A DNA stretch of 64,000 nt from Sinorhizobium fredii USDA 205 (lineage in GTDB: Bacteria; Pseudomonadota; Alphaproteobacteria; Rhizobiales; Rhizobiaceae): the NCBI RefSeq assembly GCF_001461695.1, contig NZ_AUTC01000045.1, forward strand, positions 62,001 through 126,000, given 5' to 3'. A program made the position numbers and the translations under genes. Position 1 is the stretch's first letter, and the number at the start of each line of letters is the position of its first letter. The notes under the pieces are model-generated. The model was not told the origin of the DNA. It ran no database searches and saw only the letters and a list, made by a program, of their open reading frames with translations. Positions 28,416 through 37,550 of this stretch are shown here, in pieces.

Positions 28416-29726
28416 GTGAGCACCGGATTTTTCGGCGATATCGCCAAGATCAAATATGAAGGGCTGGAGAGCACCAATCCGCTCGCCTTCCGCCACTACA
28501 ATCCGGACGAGGTCGTTCTCGGCAAGCGGATGGAAGACCATCTGCGCTTCGCCGTTGCCTATTGGCACACTTTCGTCTGGCCGGGCGGCGATCCGTTCGG
28601 CGGCCAGACCTTCGAACGCCCCTGGTTCAAGGACACGATGGACGCGGCGAAGCTGAAGGCCGACGTGGCCTTCGAATTCTTCCAGCTTCTCGGCGTGCCA
28701 TTCTATTGCTTCCATGACGCCGACGTTCGCCCGGAGGGCCGGAACTTCGCCGAGAACACCAGCAACCTCAATGAGATCGTCGACCACTTCGCCGAGAAGC
28801 AGGCCGAGACCGGCGTCAAGCTGCTGTGGGGCACGGCGAACCTGTTCTCGAACCGCCGCTATATGGGCGGTGCCGCGACCAATCCGGATCCGGACGTCTT
28901 CGCCTTTGCGGCGGCGACGGTGAAGACCTGCATCGACGCGACGCAGCGGCTCGGCGGCGAGAACTATGTGCTGTGGGGCGGGCGTGAGGGCTATGAGACC
29001 CTGCTCAACACCGATCTCAAGCGCGAACTCGACCAGCTCGGCCGCTTCGTCAACCTCGTCGTCGAATACAAGCACAAGATCGGCTTCAAGGGCGCGATCC
29101 TGATCGAGCCGAAGCCGCAGGAGCCGACCAAGCACCAGTATGACTTCGACGTCGCGACCGTCTACGGCTTCCTCAAGAAGTACGGTCTCGAGAACGAGGT
29201 GAAGGTCAATATCGAGCAGGGCCATGCGATCCTTGCCGGCCATTCCTTCGAACACGAGCTGGCGCTCGCCAATGCGCTCGGCATCTTCGGTTCGATCGAC
29301 ATGAACCGTAACGACTACCAGTCCGGCTGGGACACCGACCAGTTCCCCAACAACGTGCCGGAAATGGCGCTCGCCTATTATCACGTTCTCTCGGGCGGCG
29401 GCTTCAAGACCGGCGGCACGAACTTCGATGCGAAGCTGCGCCGCCAGTCGATCGATCCGGAGGATCTCTTGATCGGCCATATCGGCGGCATGGATTGCTG
29501 CGCCCGCGGCCTCAAGGCGGCGGCGAAGATGGTCGAGGACCAGGCGCTCTCCGGTCCGCTCGAAAAGCGCTATGCCGGCTGGAATGTCCCCGAAGCGAAG
29601 AAGATGCTCGATGGCGGCTTCTCGCTCGAGGAGATCGAGGCCTGGGTGCGGAAGGCCGATCTCAACCCGCAGGCGAAGTCCGGCAAGCAGGAGTACCTGG
29701 AAAACGTGGTCAATCGCTACGTCTGA
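28416..29726 (+). CDS. xylA: Xylose isomerase
   Basis: This 436-residue metal-dependent TIM-barrel enzyme interconverts D-xylose and D-xylulose. The catalytic [10 protein letters not shown] (H100, D103), the metal region [32 protein letters not shown] and [17 protein letters not shown] are all intact. I chose the GTG at 28416-28418 because AAGGAGACAGCC lies directly upstream and MSTGFFGDI matches the family start. Earlier in-frame starts run back into xylB. Confidence 0.96.
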   Translation: MSTGFFGDIAKIKYEGLESTNPLAFRHYNPDEVVLGKRMEDHLRFAVAYWHTFVWPGGDPFGGQTFERPWFKDTMDAAKLKADVAFEFFQLLGVPFYCFHDADVRPEGRNFAENTSNLNEIVDHFAEKQAETGVKLLWGTANLFSNRRYMGGAATNPDPDVFAFAAATVKTCIDATQRLGGENYVLWGGREGYETLLNTDLKRELDQLGRFVNLVVEYKHKIGFKGAILIEPKPQEPTKHQYDFDVATVYGFLKKYGLENEVKVNIEQGHAILAGHSFEHELALANALGIFGSIDMNRNDYQSGWDTDQFPNNVPEMALAYYHVLSGGGFKTGGTNFDAKLRRQSIDPEDLLIGHIGGMDCCARGLKAAAKMVEDQALSGPLEKRYAGWNVPEAKKMLDGGFSLEEIEAWVRKADLNPQAKSGKQEYLENVVNRYV

Positions 29727-29902
29727 CGGGGCGAATGGCTCCGGGCGGGCTGGCGGGTGGCATGGATTTCATGATGCCTGTCAGCCGCTTCCGGGCGGCT
29801 CGTTACCCGTCCTCGTGGGGCAGCCCGCGGGTGCCAACCGATCCTCTTCGCGACAGGACAGAAGCCCATTGCCCCTCGCGAAGAATCTGCTAGCTTCTGG
29901 CT

Positions 29903-29918
29903 CCTGCAACGTTGCAGG
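29903..29918. promoter_or_regulatory. Perfect 16-bp palindrome upstream of the TIM-barrel isomerase operon
   Basis: CCTGCAACGTTGCAGG is its own reverse complement, with the central CG of LacI-family operators. It lies 100 bases upstream of the ATG at 30019. It differs from the dyad at 25738, so a different LacI-type regulator is likely. The rest of the 292-base gap (29727-30018) shows no gene. Confidence 0.62.
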
Positions 29919-30018
29919 TATTTAAGATATCGCGAAAATTGCGGGGCAAGGCGCTCGAATATCACTCGACCGGCAGGCCGGTGTGTCAGAAATCCGATCC
30001 ATTAGGGAGGAAATTTGC

Positions 30019-31071
30019 ATGAAGACCATCAAGGGACCGGGGCTTTTTCTTGCGCAATTCGCCGGCGACGCGGCGCCGTTCAATTCGTGGGATTCGATTA
30101 CCAAATGGGCGGCCGATTGCGGCTACAAGGGCGTGCAGGTGCCGAGCTGGGACGGCCGGATCTTCGACCTGAGGAAGGCGGCCGAATCGAAGAGCTATTG
30201 CGAAGAGATCGCCGGCAAGGCGCGCGACAATGGCGTCGAGATCACCGAGCTCTCGACGCATCTGCAGGGCCAGCTCGTCGCCGTGCATCCGGCCTATGAC
30301 GAGGCCTTCGACGGCTTTGCCGCACCGGAGGTGCGCGGCAATCCGAAGGCGCGGCAGCAATGGGCGGTCGAGCAGGTGAAGCTGGCGCTGACCGCCTCGA
30401 GAAACCTCGGCCTCGATGCCATGGCGAGCTTTTCCGGCGCGCTCGCCTGGCCTTTCGTCTATCCTTGGCCGCAGCGCCCGGCGGGGCTGGCGGAGACAGC
30501 CTTCGACGAACTGGCTCGACGCTGGAAACCAATCCTCGATCATGCGGAGGACTGCGGCGTCGATGTCTGCTACGAGATCCATCCGGGCGAGGACCTGCAC
30601 GACGGCATCACCTATGAGATGTTCCTGGAGCGCACCGGAAACCATGCCCGGGCCTGCATGCTCTACGATCCGTCGCACTACGTCCTGCAGTGCCTCGACT
30701 ATCTCGACAATATCGACATCTACAAGGACCGCATCCGGATGTTCCACGTCAAGGACGCGGAATTCAATCCGACCGGCCGGCAGGGCGTTTATGGAGGCTA
30801 CCAGAGTTGGGTCAACCGCGCCGGCCGCTTCCGTTCGCTCGGCGACGGCCAGGTCGATTTCGGCGCGGTGTTCTCGAAGATGGCGGCGAACGATTTCGCC
30901 GGCTGGGCGGTGGTCGAGTGGGAATGCTGCCTGAAGCATCCGGAAGACGGCGCGCGCGAGGGGGCGGAATTCGTCAAGGCGCATATCATCCGCGTCACCG
31001 AGAAGGCCTTTGACGATTTTGCCGACAGCGGCACGGATGAGGCGGCGAATCGGCGGATGTTGGGGATCTGA
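30019..31071 (+). CDS. Sugar phosphate isomerase/epimerase family TIM-barrel protein
   Basis: This 350-residue protein of the xylose-isomerase-like TIM-barrel superfamily (AP_endonuc_2, IolE-like) has metal and active-site segments CYEIHPGEDLHDG, YDPSHYVLQ, MFHVKDAEF and VVEWECCLKHPEDG. It probably isomerises or epimerises a sugar or keto-sugar. The next gene is a Gfo/Idh oxidoreductase, a pairing typical of inositol and sugar catabolic operons. AGGGAGG precedes the ATG at 30019. The substrate is unknown. Confidence 0.87.
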   Translation: MKTIKGPGLFLAQFAGDAAPFNSWDSITKWAADCGYKGVQVPSWDGRIFDLRKAAESKSYCEEIAGKARDNGVEITELSTHLQGQLVAVHPAYDEAFDGFAAPEVRGNPKARQQWAVEQVKLALTASRNLGLDAMASFSGALAWPFVYPWPQRPAGLAETAFDELARRWKPILDHAEDCGVDVCYEIHPGEDLHDGITYEMFLERTGNHARACMLYDPSHYVLQCLDYLDNIDIYKDRIRMFHVKDAEFNPTGRQGVYGGYQSWVNRAGRFRSLGDGQVDFGAVFSKMAANDFAGWAVVEWECCLKHPEDGAREGAEFVKAHIIRVTEKAFDDFADSGTDEAANRRMLGI

Positions 31072-31078
31072 GTGGGGC

Positions 31079-31186
31079 AAGTCCCCTCTCCAACCCCTCC
31101 CCACAAGGGGGAGGGGCTTGTTGCGGCGCCGCCGCGATTCTCGCCCCCTTGTGGGGGAGATGCCCCGGCAGGGCAGAGGGGGTCTT
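31079..31186. repeat. Rhizobial C/G-rich intergenic repeat inside the isomerase-oxidoreductase operon
   Basis: The first part (31079-31118) is the third copy of the 40-bp unit seen at 11458 and 11584. The second part (about 31140-31186), with CCCCCTTGTGGGGGAG and AGAGGGGGTC, is a different palindromic module. Together they fill most of the 157-base gap. Confidence 0.75.
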
Positions 31187-31228
31187 CATCCCCGGCAACC
31201 AGACACACATTCCAGGAGAGAAAACACG

Positions 31229-32413
31229 ATGGCTATCGAGGGAAACAGTACGGAAACTCGTCAACAACGGATCCGCCTCGGCATGGTCGGCGGCGGCTCC
31301 GGCGCCTTCATCGGCGCGGTGCACCGGATCGCCGCAAGGCTTGACGACCAATACGAGCTGGTCGCCGGCGCTCTGTCGTCGACCCCCGAGAAGGCGCAAG
31401 CCTCGGGACGCGAGCTTGGGCTCGACTCGTCGCGCGTCTATTCGGATTTCAAGGAAATGGCGATCCGCGAGGCGAAGCTGAAGAACGGCATCGAAGCCGT
31501 GGCGATCGTGACGCCGAACCACGTTCATTACGCGGCGGCAAAGGAGTTCCTGAAGCGCGGCATCCACGTGATCTGCGACAAGCCGCTGACCTCGACGCTC
31601 GCCGACGCGAAGAAGCTGAAGAAGGCGGCGGAGGAAAGCGACGCGCTCTTCGTGCTGACGCACAATTATACCGGCTATCCGATGGTTCGGCAGGCACGCG
31701 AGATGATCGCCAATGGCGAGATCGGCGCCGTACGCCTGGTGCAGATGGAATATCCGCAGGACTGGCTGACGGAAAATATCGAGCAGTCCGGCCAGAAGCA
31801 GGCAGCGTGGCGGACCGACCCGGCACGCTCCGGCGCCGGCGGCTCGACGGGCGATATCGGCACGCATGCCTACAATCTCGGCTGTTTCGTATCCGGGCTC
31901 GAACTCGACGAACTCTCGGCCGATCTCGACAGTTTCGTCGCCGGTCGCCAGCTCGACGACAATGCTCATATGATGCTGCGCTTCAAGGAGAAGGACGGCG
32001 CACGGGCGAAGGGCATGCTCTGGTGCAGCCAGGTGGCGCCCGGTCACGAGAACGGCCTGATGGTGCGCGTCTATGGCACCAAGGGCGGCCTCGAATGGAC
32101 GCAGAAGGATCCGAACTACCTCTGGTACACGCCCTTCGGCGAACCAAAGCGCCTGCTGACGCGCGCCGGAGCCGGGGCTTCCCCCGCATCGGCACGCGTA
32201 TCGCGCATTCCCTCCGGTCATCCGGAAGGCTATCTGGAAGGCTTCGCGAATATCTATGCCGAGGCCGCCCGCGCGATCCATGCCAAGCGCAACGGCGACA
32301 AGGTGGATCCCGCTGTCACATATCCGACGATCGACGACGGTATGAAGGGCATGGTCTTCGTCGATGCCTGCGTGCGGTCTTCGCAGCGCAACGGCGCCTG
32401 GATCAAGGTCTGA
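31229..32413 (+). CDS. Gfo/Idh/MocA family NAD(P)-dependent oxidoreductase
   Basis: This 394-residue protein has an N-terminal Rossmann fold (RLGMVGGGSGAFIGAVHR, about 15-32). The family DKPLTST motif with the catalytic lysine (ICDKPLTSTLADAK) is present, followed by the C-terminal alpha/beta domain with GSTGDIGTHAYNL. It would oxidise or reduce a sugar or cyclitol, probably the product or substrate of the preceding TIM-barrel enzyme. AGGAGAG lies upstream of the ATG at 31229. Upstream in-frame starts only translate the repeat. Confidence 0.88.
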   Translation: MAIEGNSTETRQQRIRLGMVGGGSGAFIGAVHRIAARLDDQYELVAGALSSTPEKAQASGRELGLDSSRVYSDFKEMAIREAKLKNGIEAVAIVTPNHVHYAAAKEFLKRGIHVICDKPLTSTLADAKKLKKAAEESDALFVLTHNYTGYPMVRQAREMIANGEIGAVRLVQMEYPQDWLTENIEQSGQKQAAWRTDPARSGAGGSTGDIGTHAYNLGCFVSGLELDELSADLDSFVAGRQLDDNAHMMLRFKEKDGARAKGMLWCSQVAPGHENGLMVRVYGTKGGLEWTQKDPNYLWYTPFGEPKRLLTRAGAGASPASARVSRIPSGHPEGYLEGFANIYAEAARAIHAKRNGDKVDPAVTYPTIDDGMKGMVFVDACVRSSQRNGAWIKV

Positions 32414-32433
32414 TCCGGACCGGCAAGTTCATG

Positions 32434-32460
32434 AAGGGCGGGGTGTGCCTCGCCCTTTTT
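32434..32460 (+). terminator. Rho-independent terminator after the oxidoreductase gene
   Basis: A stem AAGGGCG / CGCCCTT is followed by a T5 run, 21 bases after the stop at 32413. It ends the isomerase-oxidoreductase unit. Confidence 0.82.
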
Positions 32461-32462
32461 CG

Positions 32463-32490
32463 TTGACATTTGCTGCAGCGGCTTTAGGCC
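32463..32490 (+). promoter_or_regulatory. Possible promoter of the beta-glucosidase gene
   Basis: A perfect TTGACA -35 hexamer immediately follows the terminator. The best -10 candidate about 16 bases on (TAGGCC) is poor, so this is tentative. Confidence 0.3.
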
Positions 32491-32610
32491 ACGCTCACGA
32501 ACGAGAGCGGCATGGAAGACGCCTGTCTTTTCGTGCGCGCCGCTCTCCCATTGGAAACGAATGCAGCCGCGCCCCTTCCGACGCGCTGTGCAGACGACGG
32601 GACAAGAACG

Positions 32611-33984
32611 ATGATCGAAGCCAAGAAACTCGCAGAACGCTTCCCTGGCGACTTTGTCTTCGGCGTCGCCACCGCATCCTTCCAGATCGAGGGTGCCAGC
32701 AAGGCCGACGGCCGCAAGCCGTCCATCTGGGACGCCTTCTCCAACATGCCGGGTCGCGTTTTCGAGCGCCACAATGGCGACGTGGCTTGCGATCATTACA
32801 ATCGCCTGGAACAGGATCTCGATCTCATCAAGAGCCTCGGCGTCGAGGCCTACCGCTTCTCGATCGCCTGGCCGCGCGTTATACCCGAAGGCACCGGGCC
32901 GATCAACGAGAAAGGGCTCGACTTCTACGACCGCCTGGTCGACGGCCTGAAGGCGCGGGGCATCAAGGCCTTCGCGACGCTCTACCATTGGGACCTGCCG
33001 CTGGCGCTGATGGGCGACGGTGGCTGGACGGCGCGCACGACCGCCTACGCCTACCAACGCTATGCGAAGACGGTGATCGCCCGTATCGGCGACCGGCTCG
33101 ATGCGGTAGCCACCTTCAACGAGCCCTGGTGCTCGGTGTGGCTCAGCCATCTCTACGGCATCCACGCGCCGGGCGAGCGCAACATGGACGCCGCCCTTGC
33201 CGCACTGCATTTCACCAATCTCGCCCATGGCCTGGGTGTCTCGGCGGTCCGCTCGGAACGCGCTGACCTGCCGGTCGGCATCGTCATCAATGCCCATTCG
33301 GTCTATCCCGGCAGCGACGGCGCCAAGGACAAGGCCGCGGCCGAGCGCGCCTTCGACTTCCATAATGGCGTCTTCTTCGGCCCGATCTTCAAGGGGGAAT
33401 ATCCGGAAGGCTTCCTCGCGGCGCTCGGATCCCGCATGCCGCTGATCGAGGACGGCGACATGGCGACGATCGCCCAGCCGCTCGACTGGTGGGGGCTCAA
33501 CTACTATACTCCGATGCGCGTTTCGCATGATCCGGCGGCCGGCGCCGAATATCCGGCGACAATCAATGCGAAGCCGGTCAGTGACGTGAAGACGGATATC
33601 GGTTGGGAGGTATATGCACCGGCGCTCGGCGCCCTGGTGGAAACCCTCAACGCCCGCTACACGCTTCCGGATTGCTACATCACCGAGAACGGCGCCTGCT
33701 ACAATATGGGAGTCGAGAACGGCCTCGTCGACGACCAGCCGCGGCTCGACTACATTGCCGATCACCTATCGGTGACGGCGGACCTGATCGCCAGGGGTTA
33801 TCCGATGCGCGGCTATTTCGCCTGGAGCCTGATGGACAATTTCGAATGGGCGGAAGGCTACCGGATGCGTTTCGGCATCGTCCATGTCGACTATGAGACG
33901 CAGGTCCGGACGATCAAGAAGAGCGGTCAGTGGTACAAGCAACTGGCGGAACAATTCCCGAAAGGCAATCACAGGCCGGCCTGA
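32611..33984 (+). CDS. Beta-glucosidase, glycoside hydrolase family 1
   Basis: This 457-residue GH1 enzyme hydrolyses beta-glucosides or related beta-glycosides by a retaining mechanism. The acid/base glutamate is in TFNEPW (E171) and the nucleophile in ITENG (E359). The N-terminal FVFGVATASFQIEGA is the GH1 signature. It has no signal peptide, so it acts on imported or phosphorylase-derived sugars in the cytoplasm. I chose ATG 32611 (MIEAKKLAERFP), which matches the family start. A longer frame to 32512 has no family similarity. It closes the sugar block. Confidence 0.93.
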   Translation: MIEAKKLAERFPGDFVFGVATASFQIEGASKADGRKPSIWDAFSNMPGRVFERHNGDVACDHYNRLEQDLDLIKSLGVEAYRFSIAWPRVIPEGTGPINEKGLDFYDRLVDGLKARGIKAFATLYHWDLPLALMGDGGWTARTTAYAYQRYAKTVIARIGDRLDAVATFNEPWCSVWLSHLYGIHAPGERNMDAALAALHFTNLAHGLGVSAVRSERADLPVGIVINAHSVYPGSDGAKDKAAAERAFDFHNGVFFGPIFKGEYPEGFLAALGSRMPLIEDGDMATIAQPLDWWGLNYYTPMRVSHDPAAGAEYPATINAKPVSDVKTDIGWEVYAPALGALVETLNARYTLPDCYITENGACYNMGVENGLVDDQPRLDYIADHLSVTADLIARGYPMRGYFAWSLMDNFEWAEGYRMRFGIVHVDYETQVRTIKKSGQWYKQLAEQFPKGNHRPA

Positions 33985-34079
33985 GGGACGGCAACCGCGC
34001 GGCGCGGCGGAATTATTTTACATAAAAAGAGTAGACTTTGCGCCGAGCCGCGGCCTTCGGGAAAATCGTGCCTGTGAAA

Positions 34080-34159
34080 CGCGAGAGCCGACGGGCATAA
34101 CAACCCTGAACTTTGCGGCATGGCAGCCATGCTGCTCGCGACATTGAACCGACCGGTTG
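34080..34159 (+). promoter_or_regulatory. Structured region and EmrR-like dyad upstream of metN
   Basis: In the 340-base gap before metN, arms CGCGAG (34080-34085) and CTCGCG (34135-34140) enclose a hairpin, GCATGGCAGCCATGC (34118-34132). Just after comes GAACCGACCGGTTG (34146-34159), matching the EmrR operator consensus GAACCGNNCGGTTC at all but the last base. The fold does not match a SAM riboswitch I know. No gene is visible in the rest of the gap. Confidence 0.45.
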
Positions 34160-34324
34160 CCCGATGATAGAGAATTGCTCTCCAATCCGAATGTGTTGCC
34201 GCGTGTCGACTTGACCAGGCGCATTCGCTTCCCGGCTCCTGCTGACTGGGACAGAGTTTCGAACATCCGAGAGCATCATGTATCCTGACATCGCTGTGAT
34301 CCCTCCTTTGGGGGCGGCCGGACA

Positions 34325-35404
34325 ATGAGTTTTACGACATCCACAATTGCGGCCGACGATGCCGCCGTCGTCTTCGACGGCGTTTCCAAGCGCTTCGCGG
34401 CATCCGGAAAAAGCGCTGCCTTCACGGCGCTCGACAATGTCAGCCTGACGGTCGCGCGCGGCTCGATCACCGGCATCATCGGCCGCTCCGGCGCCGGCAA
34501 GTCCACGCTGATCCGGCTGGTCAATGGTCTCGAGAAGCCTACGAGCGGCAAGGTGTTCGTCGACGGCGTCGATGTCGGCGTGCTCGACGAGGGCGGATTG
34601 CGCGACCTGCGGCGCTCTGTCGGCATGATCTTCCAGCACTTCAATCTGCTCTCGTCGCGGACCGTTTTCGGCAATGTGGCCCTGCCGCTGGAAATCTCCG
34701 GCATGGACCGCCGGGCGATCGATGAGCGCGTGCGGCCGCTTCTCGACCTGGTCGGCCTCGCCGACAAGCATGGCCGCTATCCGTCCGAGCTTTCCGGCGG
34801 CCAGAAGCAGCGCATCGGCATTGCCCGGGCGCTGGCGACCGAACCGAAACTGCTTCTCTCGGACGAGGCGACCTCGGCGCTCGACCCAGAAACGACCCAG
34901 TCCATTCTCCAGCTCCTGAAGCGGATCAATGCGGAGCTCGGGCTGACGGTGCTGCTCATCACACATGAGATGGAAGTGGTGAAGGCCGTCACCTCCGATG
35001 TGGCGGTGATCGACAAGGGCGAAATCGTCGAACGCGGCCAGACCTTCGACGTCTTCACCCATCCGAAGCACGCGACGACGCGGGCGCTGCTTTCCGGCCT
35101 GCCGGGGTCGAAACTGCCGGAAGCCATTGCCAGAGGCCTCAAGACCGCAGCGGCAGAGGGCGATCGCGTCGTCGTGCGGCTGACCTTCTTCGGCGCCGCG
35201 GCCGAGCGGCCGCTGATCTCGCGGCTCATCCAGTCGATCGGCGCCGAGGTCAACATCATCGCCGGCACGATCGACGAGATCGGCGGCAAGCCCTACGGCT
35301 CGCTCGTCGTCGCCTATGGCGCGGATCCGGAAACCGCGGCAAGGGCCGATCGTTTCTTCGCCGAGAACGGACTGGTCACGGAGGTGCTCGGCTATGTCGC
35401 CTGA
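34325..35404 (+). CDS. metN: Methionine ABC transporter ATP-binding protein
   Basis: This 359-residue ABC ATPase has Walker A (GRSGAGKST, about 57-65), signature LSGGQKQR, and Walker [16 protein letters not shown]-terminal NIL domain (about 270-359), the methionine-sensing part of MetN, is present. It powers import of L- or D-methionine with MetI and MetQ. The ATG at 34325 follows GGGGGCGGCCGGACA. Its end overlaps metI by 11 bases. Confidence 0.95.
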   Translation: MSFTTSTIAADDAAVVFDGVSKRFAASGKSAAFTALDNVSLTVARGSITGIIGRSGAGKSTLIRLVNGLEKPTSGKVFVDGVDVGVLDEGGLRDLRRSVGMIFQHFNLLSSRTVFGNVALPLEISGMDRRAIDERVRPLLDLVGLADKHGRYPSELSGGQKQRIGIARALATEPKLLLSDEATSALDPETTQSILQLLKRINAELGLTVLLITHEMEVVKAVTSDVAVIDKGEIVERGQTFDVFTHPKHATTRALLSGLPGSKLPEAIARGLKTAAAEGDRVVVRLTFFGAAAERPLISRLIQSIGAEVNIIAGTIDEIGGKPYGSLVVAYGADPETAARADRFFAENGLVTEVLGYVA

Positions 35405-36059
35405 TCTTCTCATGCTCATCGGCAAGGCCACGCTCGACACGTTGCGGATGGTGGCGATCGCCGGCTTCATCGGCGCGCTGATCGGCCTCCCGATCGGTAT
35501 CTTCCTGGCGACCAGCGGCAGGGGCGAACTGTTTCCGGCGCCCAATGTCAACCGCGCCGTCGGGCTAATCGTCAATGCGACGCGATCGACGCCCTTCATC
35601 ATCCTGGTCGTGGCGATCATCCCGTTCACAAGGCTCGTTACCGGCACCTCGATCGGCACCAAGGCGGCGATCGTGCCGCTGACGATCGCAACCATCCCGT
35701 TCTTCGCCCGCCTCGTCGAAGCGGCAATCCGCGACGTCGACAAGGGCCTGATCGAGGCGGCGCGGGCCATGGGCGCCACCCCGATGCAGATCGTCTTCAA
35801 GGTGCTGCTCGCCGAGGCGCGGCCGGCACTGACGCTGGCGCTCACCATGACGATCGTCAGCCTCATCGGCTATTCGGCGATGGTCGGCGCCGTCGGTGGC
35901 GGCGGTCTCGGCGATCTCGGCATCCGTTACGGCTACCAGCGCTTCATGCCCGACGTCATGCTGATCGTCGTCATCGTCCTGATCGTGCTCGTGCAGCTCG
36001 TCCAGAGTGCCGGCGACCGCCTGGCGCGCCGCTTCGACAAGCGCAGCCGCAAGACCTGA
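35394..36059 (+). CDS. metI: Methionine ABC transporter permease
   Basis: This 221-residue inner-membrane permease has five helices and the BPD_transp_1 EAA loop ([19 protein letters not shown], about 122-140). The family core [21 protein letters not shown] follows. The ATG at 35394 lies inside the end of metN with a GGAGG site upstream, so translation is coupled. MetI forms the methionine channel with MetN. Confidence 0.95.
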   Translation: MSPDLLMLIGKATLDTLRMVAIAGFIGALIGLPIGIFLATSGRGELFPAPNVNRAVGLIVNATRSTPFIILVVAIIPFTRLVTGTSIGTKAAIVPLTIATIPFFARLVEAAIRDVDKGLIEAARAMGATPMQIVFKVLLAEARPALTLALTMTIVSLIGYSAMVGAVGGGGLGDLGIRYGYQRFMPDVMLIVVIVLIVLVQLVQSAGDRLARRFDKRSRKT

Positions 36060-36105
36060 CCTTTCCTCCCCACACGCGACTTCCTTCAGATAACAGGAGC
36101 CTCCC

Positions 36106-36884
36106 ATGAAGAAATTCCTCCTCGCAGCATCGCTCGCCCTCGCCTTCGCGGCCGGGGCAGCCAGCGCCGAAACGATCAAGGTCGGCGTGACACCCGGACC
36201 GCATGCCCAGATCATGGAAAAGGTCAAGGAAGTGGCAGCCGGCAAGGGCCTCGACATCGAGATCCTCGAATTCTCCGCTATGTCATGCCGAATCAGGCGC
36301 TTGCCGATGGCGAGCTCAATGCCAACTCCTTCCAGCACAAGCCCTATCTCGACAATCAGGTCGCCGACCGCGGCTACGACATCGTCAGCATCGCCTATAC
36401 GGTCAACTTCCCGATGGGCGTCTATTCGAAGAAGGTGAAGAGCCTCGAAGAGCTTGCCGACGGTGCGACGGTGGCGATTCCGAACGATCCGACCAATGGT
36501 GGCCGCGCGCTGCTGATCCTCGCCGACAAGGGCCTGATCAAGCTCAAGGAAGGTGCAGGCCTCAAGGTCGGCCCGGCCGACGTGGTCGAAAATCCGAAGA
36601 ATCTCACCTTCGCCGAGCTCGATGCCGCCCAACTGCCACGGTCTCTGGATGATGTCGATGCCGCCGTCATCAACACCAACTATGCGCTCGAAGCCGGCCT
36701 CGACCCGTCCAAGGATCCGATCGCCCGCGAAGGCGAGAAGGCGCCCTATGTCAACATCATCGCCATCAACGGCAAGGACAAGGACGCGCCGTGGGTGAAG
36801 ACGCTGGTCGAGTCCTATCACAACGACACGGTGAAGACGTTCGTCAACGACACCTTCAAGGGCTCGGTCATCGCCGGTTGGTGA
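36106..36884 (+). pseudogene. metQ: Methionine-binding protein metQ, interrupted by a one-base frameshift
   Basis: Two frames together encode a complete MetQ (NlpA-family) periplasmic methionine-binding protein of about 259 residues. The 5' frame gives a signal peptide (MKKFLLAASLALAFAAGAASA) and the mature start ETIKVGVTPGPHAQIM. From about 36276 the family sequence continues in another frame, beginning VMPNQALADGELNANSFQHK. At 36275-36281 the sequence reads TCCGCTATG where TCCGACTATG (SDYVMPN) is expected, so one A is missing. The 5' frame then runs to a stop at 36438. If real, methionine import by this system is lost; a sequence error is equally possible. RBS AGGAGCC precedes the ATG. Confidence 0.87.
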
Positions 36885-36904
36885 TCCTGGAATTTGCCAT
36901 CATC

Positions 36905-37016
36905 CTAGCCCTCTCCCCGCAAGCGGGGCGAGGGAGCTTGAGCGGTCGCCGCGCGTGTCCTTCGCCCCGCGTGCGGGGAGAAGGTGGCCGGCAGGCCGGA
37001 TGAGGGGCGAATCCCA
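36905..37016. repeat. Rhizobial palindromic intergenic repeat (two modules)
   Basis: CCCTCTCCCCGCAAGCGGGG and a second module, TTCGCCCCGCGTGCGGGGAG followed by AGGTGGCCGGCAGGCCGGATGAGGGG, lie directly downstream of metQ. Both modules form hairpins and may end or stabilise the metNIQ message. Confidence 0.78.
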
Positions 37017-37106
37017 ACATGCAAAGTTGCGTGTCCTGACGCGCGGCTTCCATTGATCGACGCAGGCACAGCGCTATTTCTTCCCGCTTTCGAGGGAGGA
37101 AAACAC

Positions 37107-37505
37107 ATGAAGGGTCAATGTCTGTGCGGCGCGGTCCGCTATGAGGCGAAGCGAGCACCGATCTATTCCGGGTTCTGCCATTGCCGCGATTGCCAGCGGG
37201 CCACGGGGACCGGTCACAGTTGCTACATGATATTCTCGCGTGTCGACGTCCTTGTTACCGGCGAGCTTCGCACCTTCCAGACGTTGGCCGAAAGCGGCAA
37301 CGTGTCGATCCGCTATTTCTGCCCTGCCTGCGGCAGCCAGATTTTCGCTTCCGGCCCGCCGGATGACGATCAATGGACGGTTTTTGCGGGCACGCTCGAC
37401 GACACCGCGCTGTTTGAACCGACAAATGCGGTCTTCGCGCGGAGTCGCCCGCATTGGGACCGGCCCACTCTTCCCGTCGACGAGTACGAGACGCTGCCGG
37501 CCTGA
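37107..37505 (+). CDS. GFA family (glutathione-dependent formaldehyde-activating-like) zinc protein
   Basis: This 132-residue single-domain protein of the GFA/Mss4-like fold has all zinc cysteines: CxC at C5/C7, the CHCRDCQ cluster (C24, C26, C29) and CPAC at C72/C75. Family members include glutathione-dependent formaldehyde-activating enzyme, but most are of unknown substrate. The ATG at 37107 follows GAGGGAGGAAAACAC. The gene lies just after the metQ repeats and 45 bases before aconitase X, with no clear functional link. Confidence 0.88.
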   Translation: MKGQCLCGAVRYEAKRAPIYSGFCHCRDCQRATGTGHSCYMIFSRVDVLVTGELRTFQTLAESGNVSIRYFCPACGSQIFASGPPDDDQWTVFAGTLDDTALFEPTNAVFARSRPHWDRPTLPVDEYETLPA

Positions 37506-37550
37506 TGGGCCTGAATTGACATCCGGACGACGGTCGCGTCTAACGTCGGC

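Noticed and set aside
33985..34324. SAM riboswitch upstream of metN
   Set aside because: I compared the leader with the SAM-I and SAM-II cores as I remember them and found no match; only a local hairpin and a dyad are supported.
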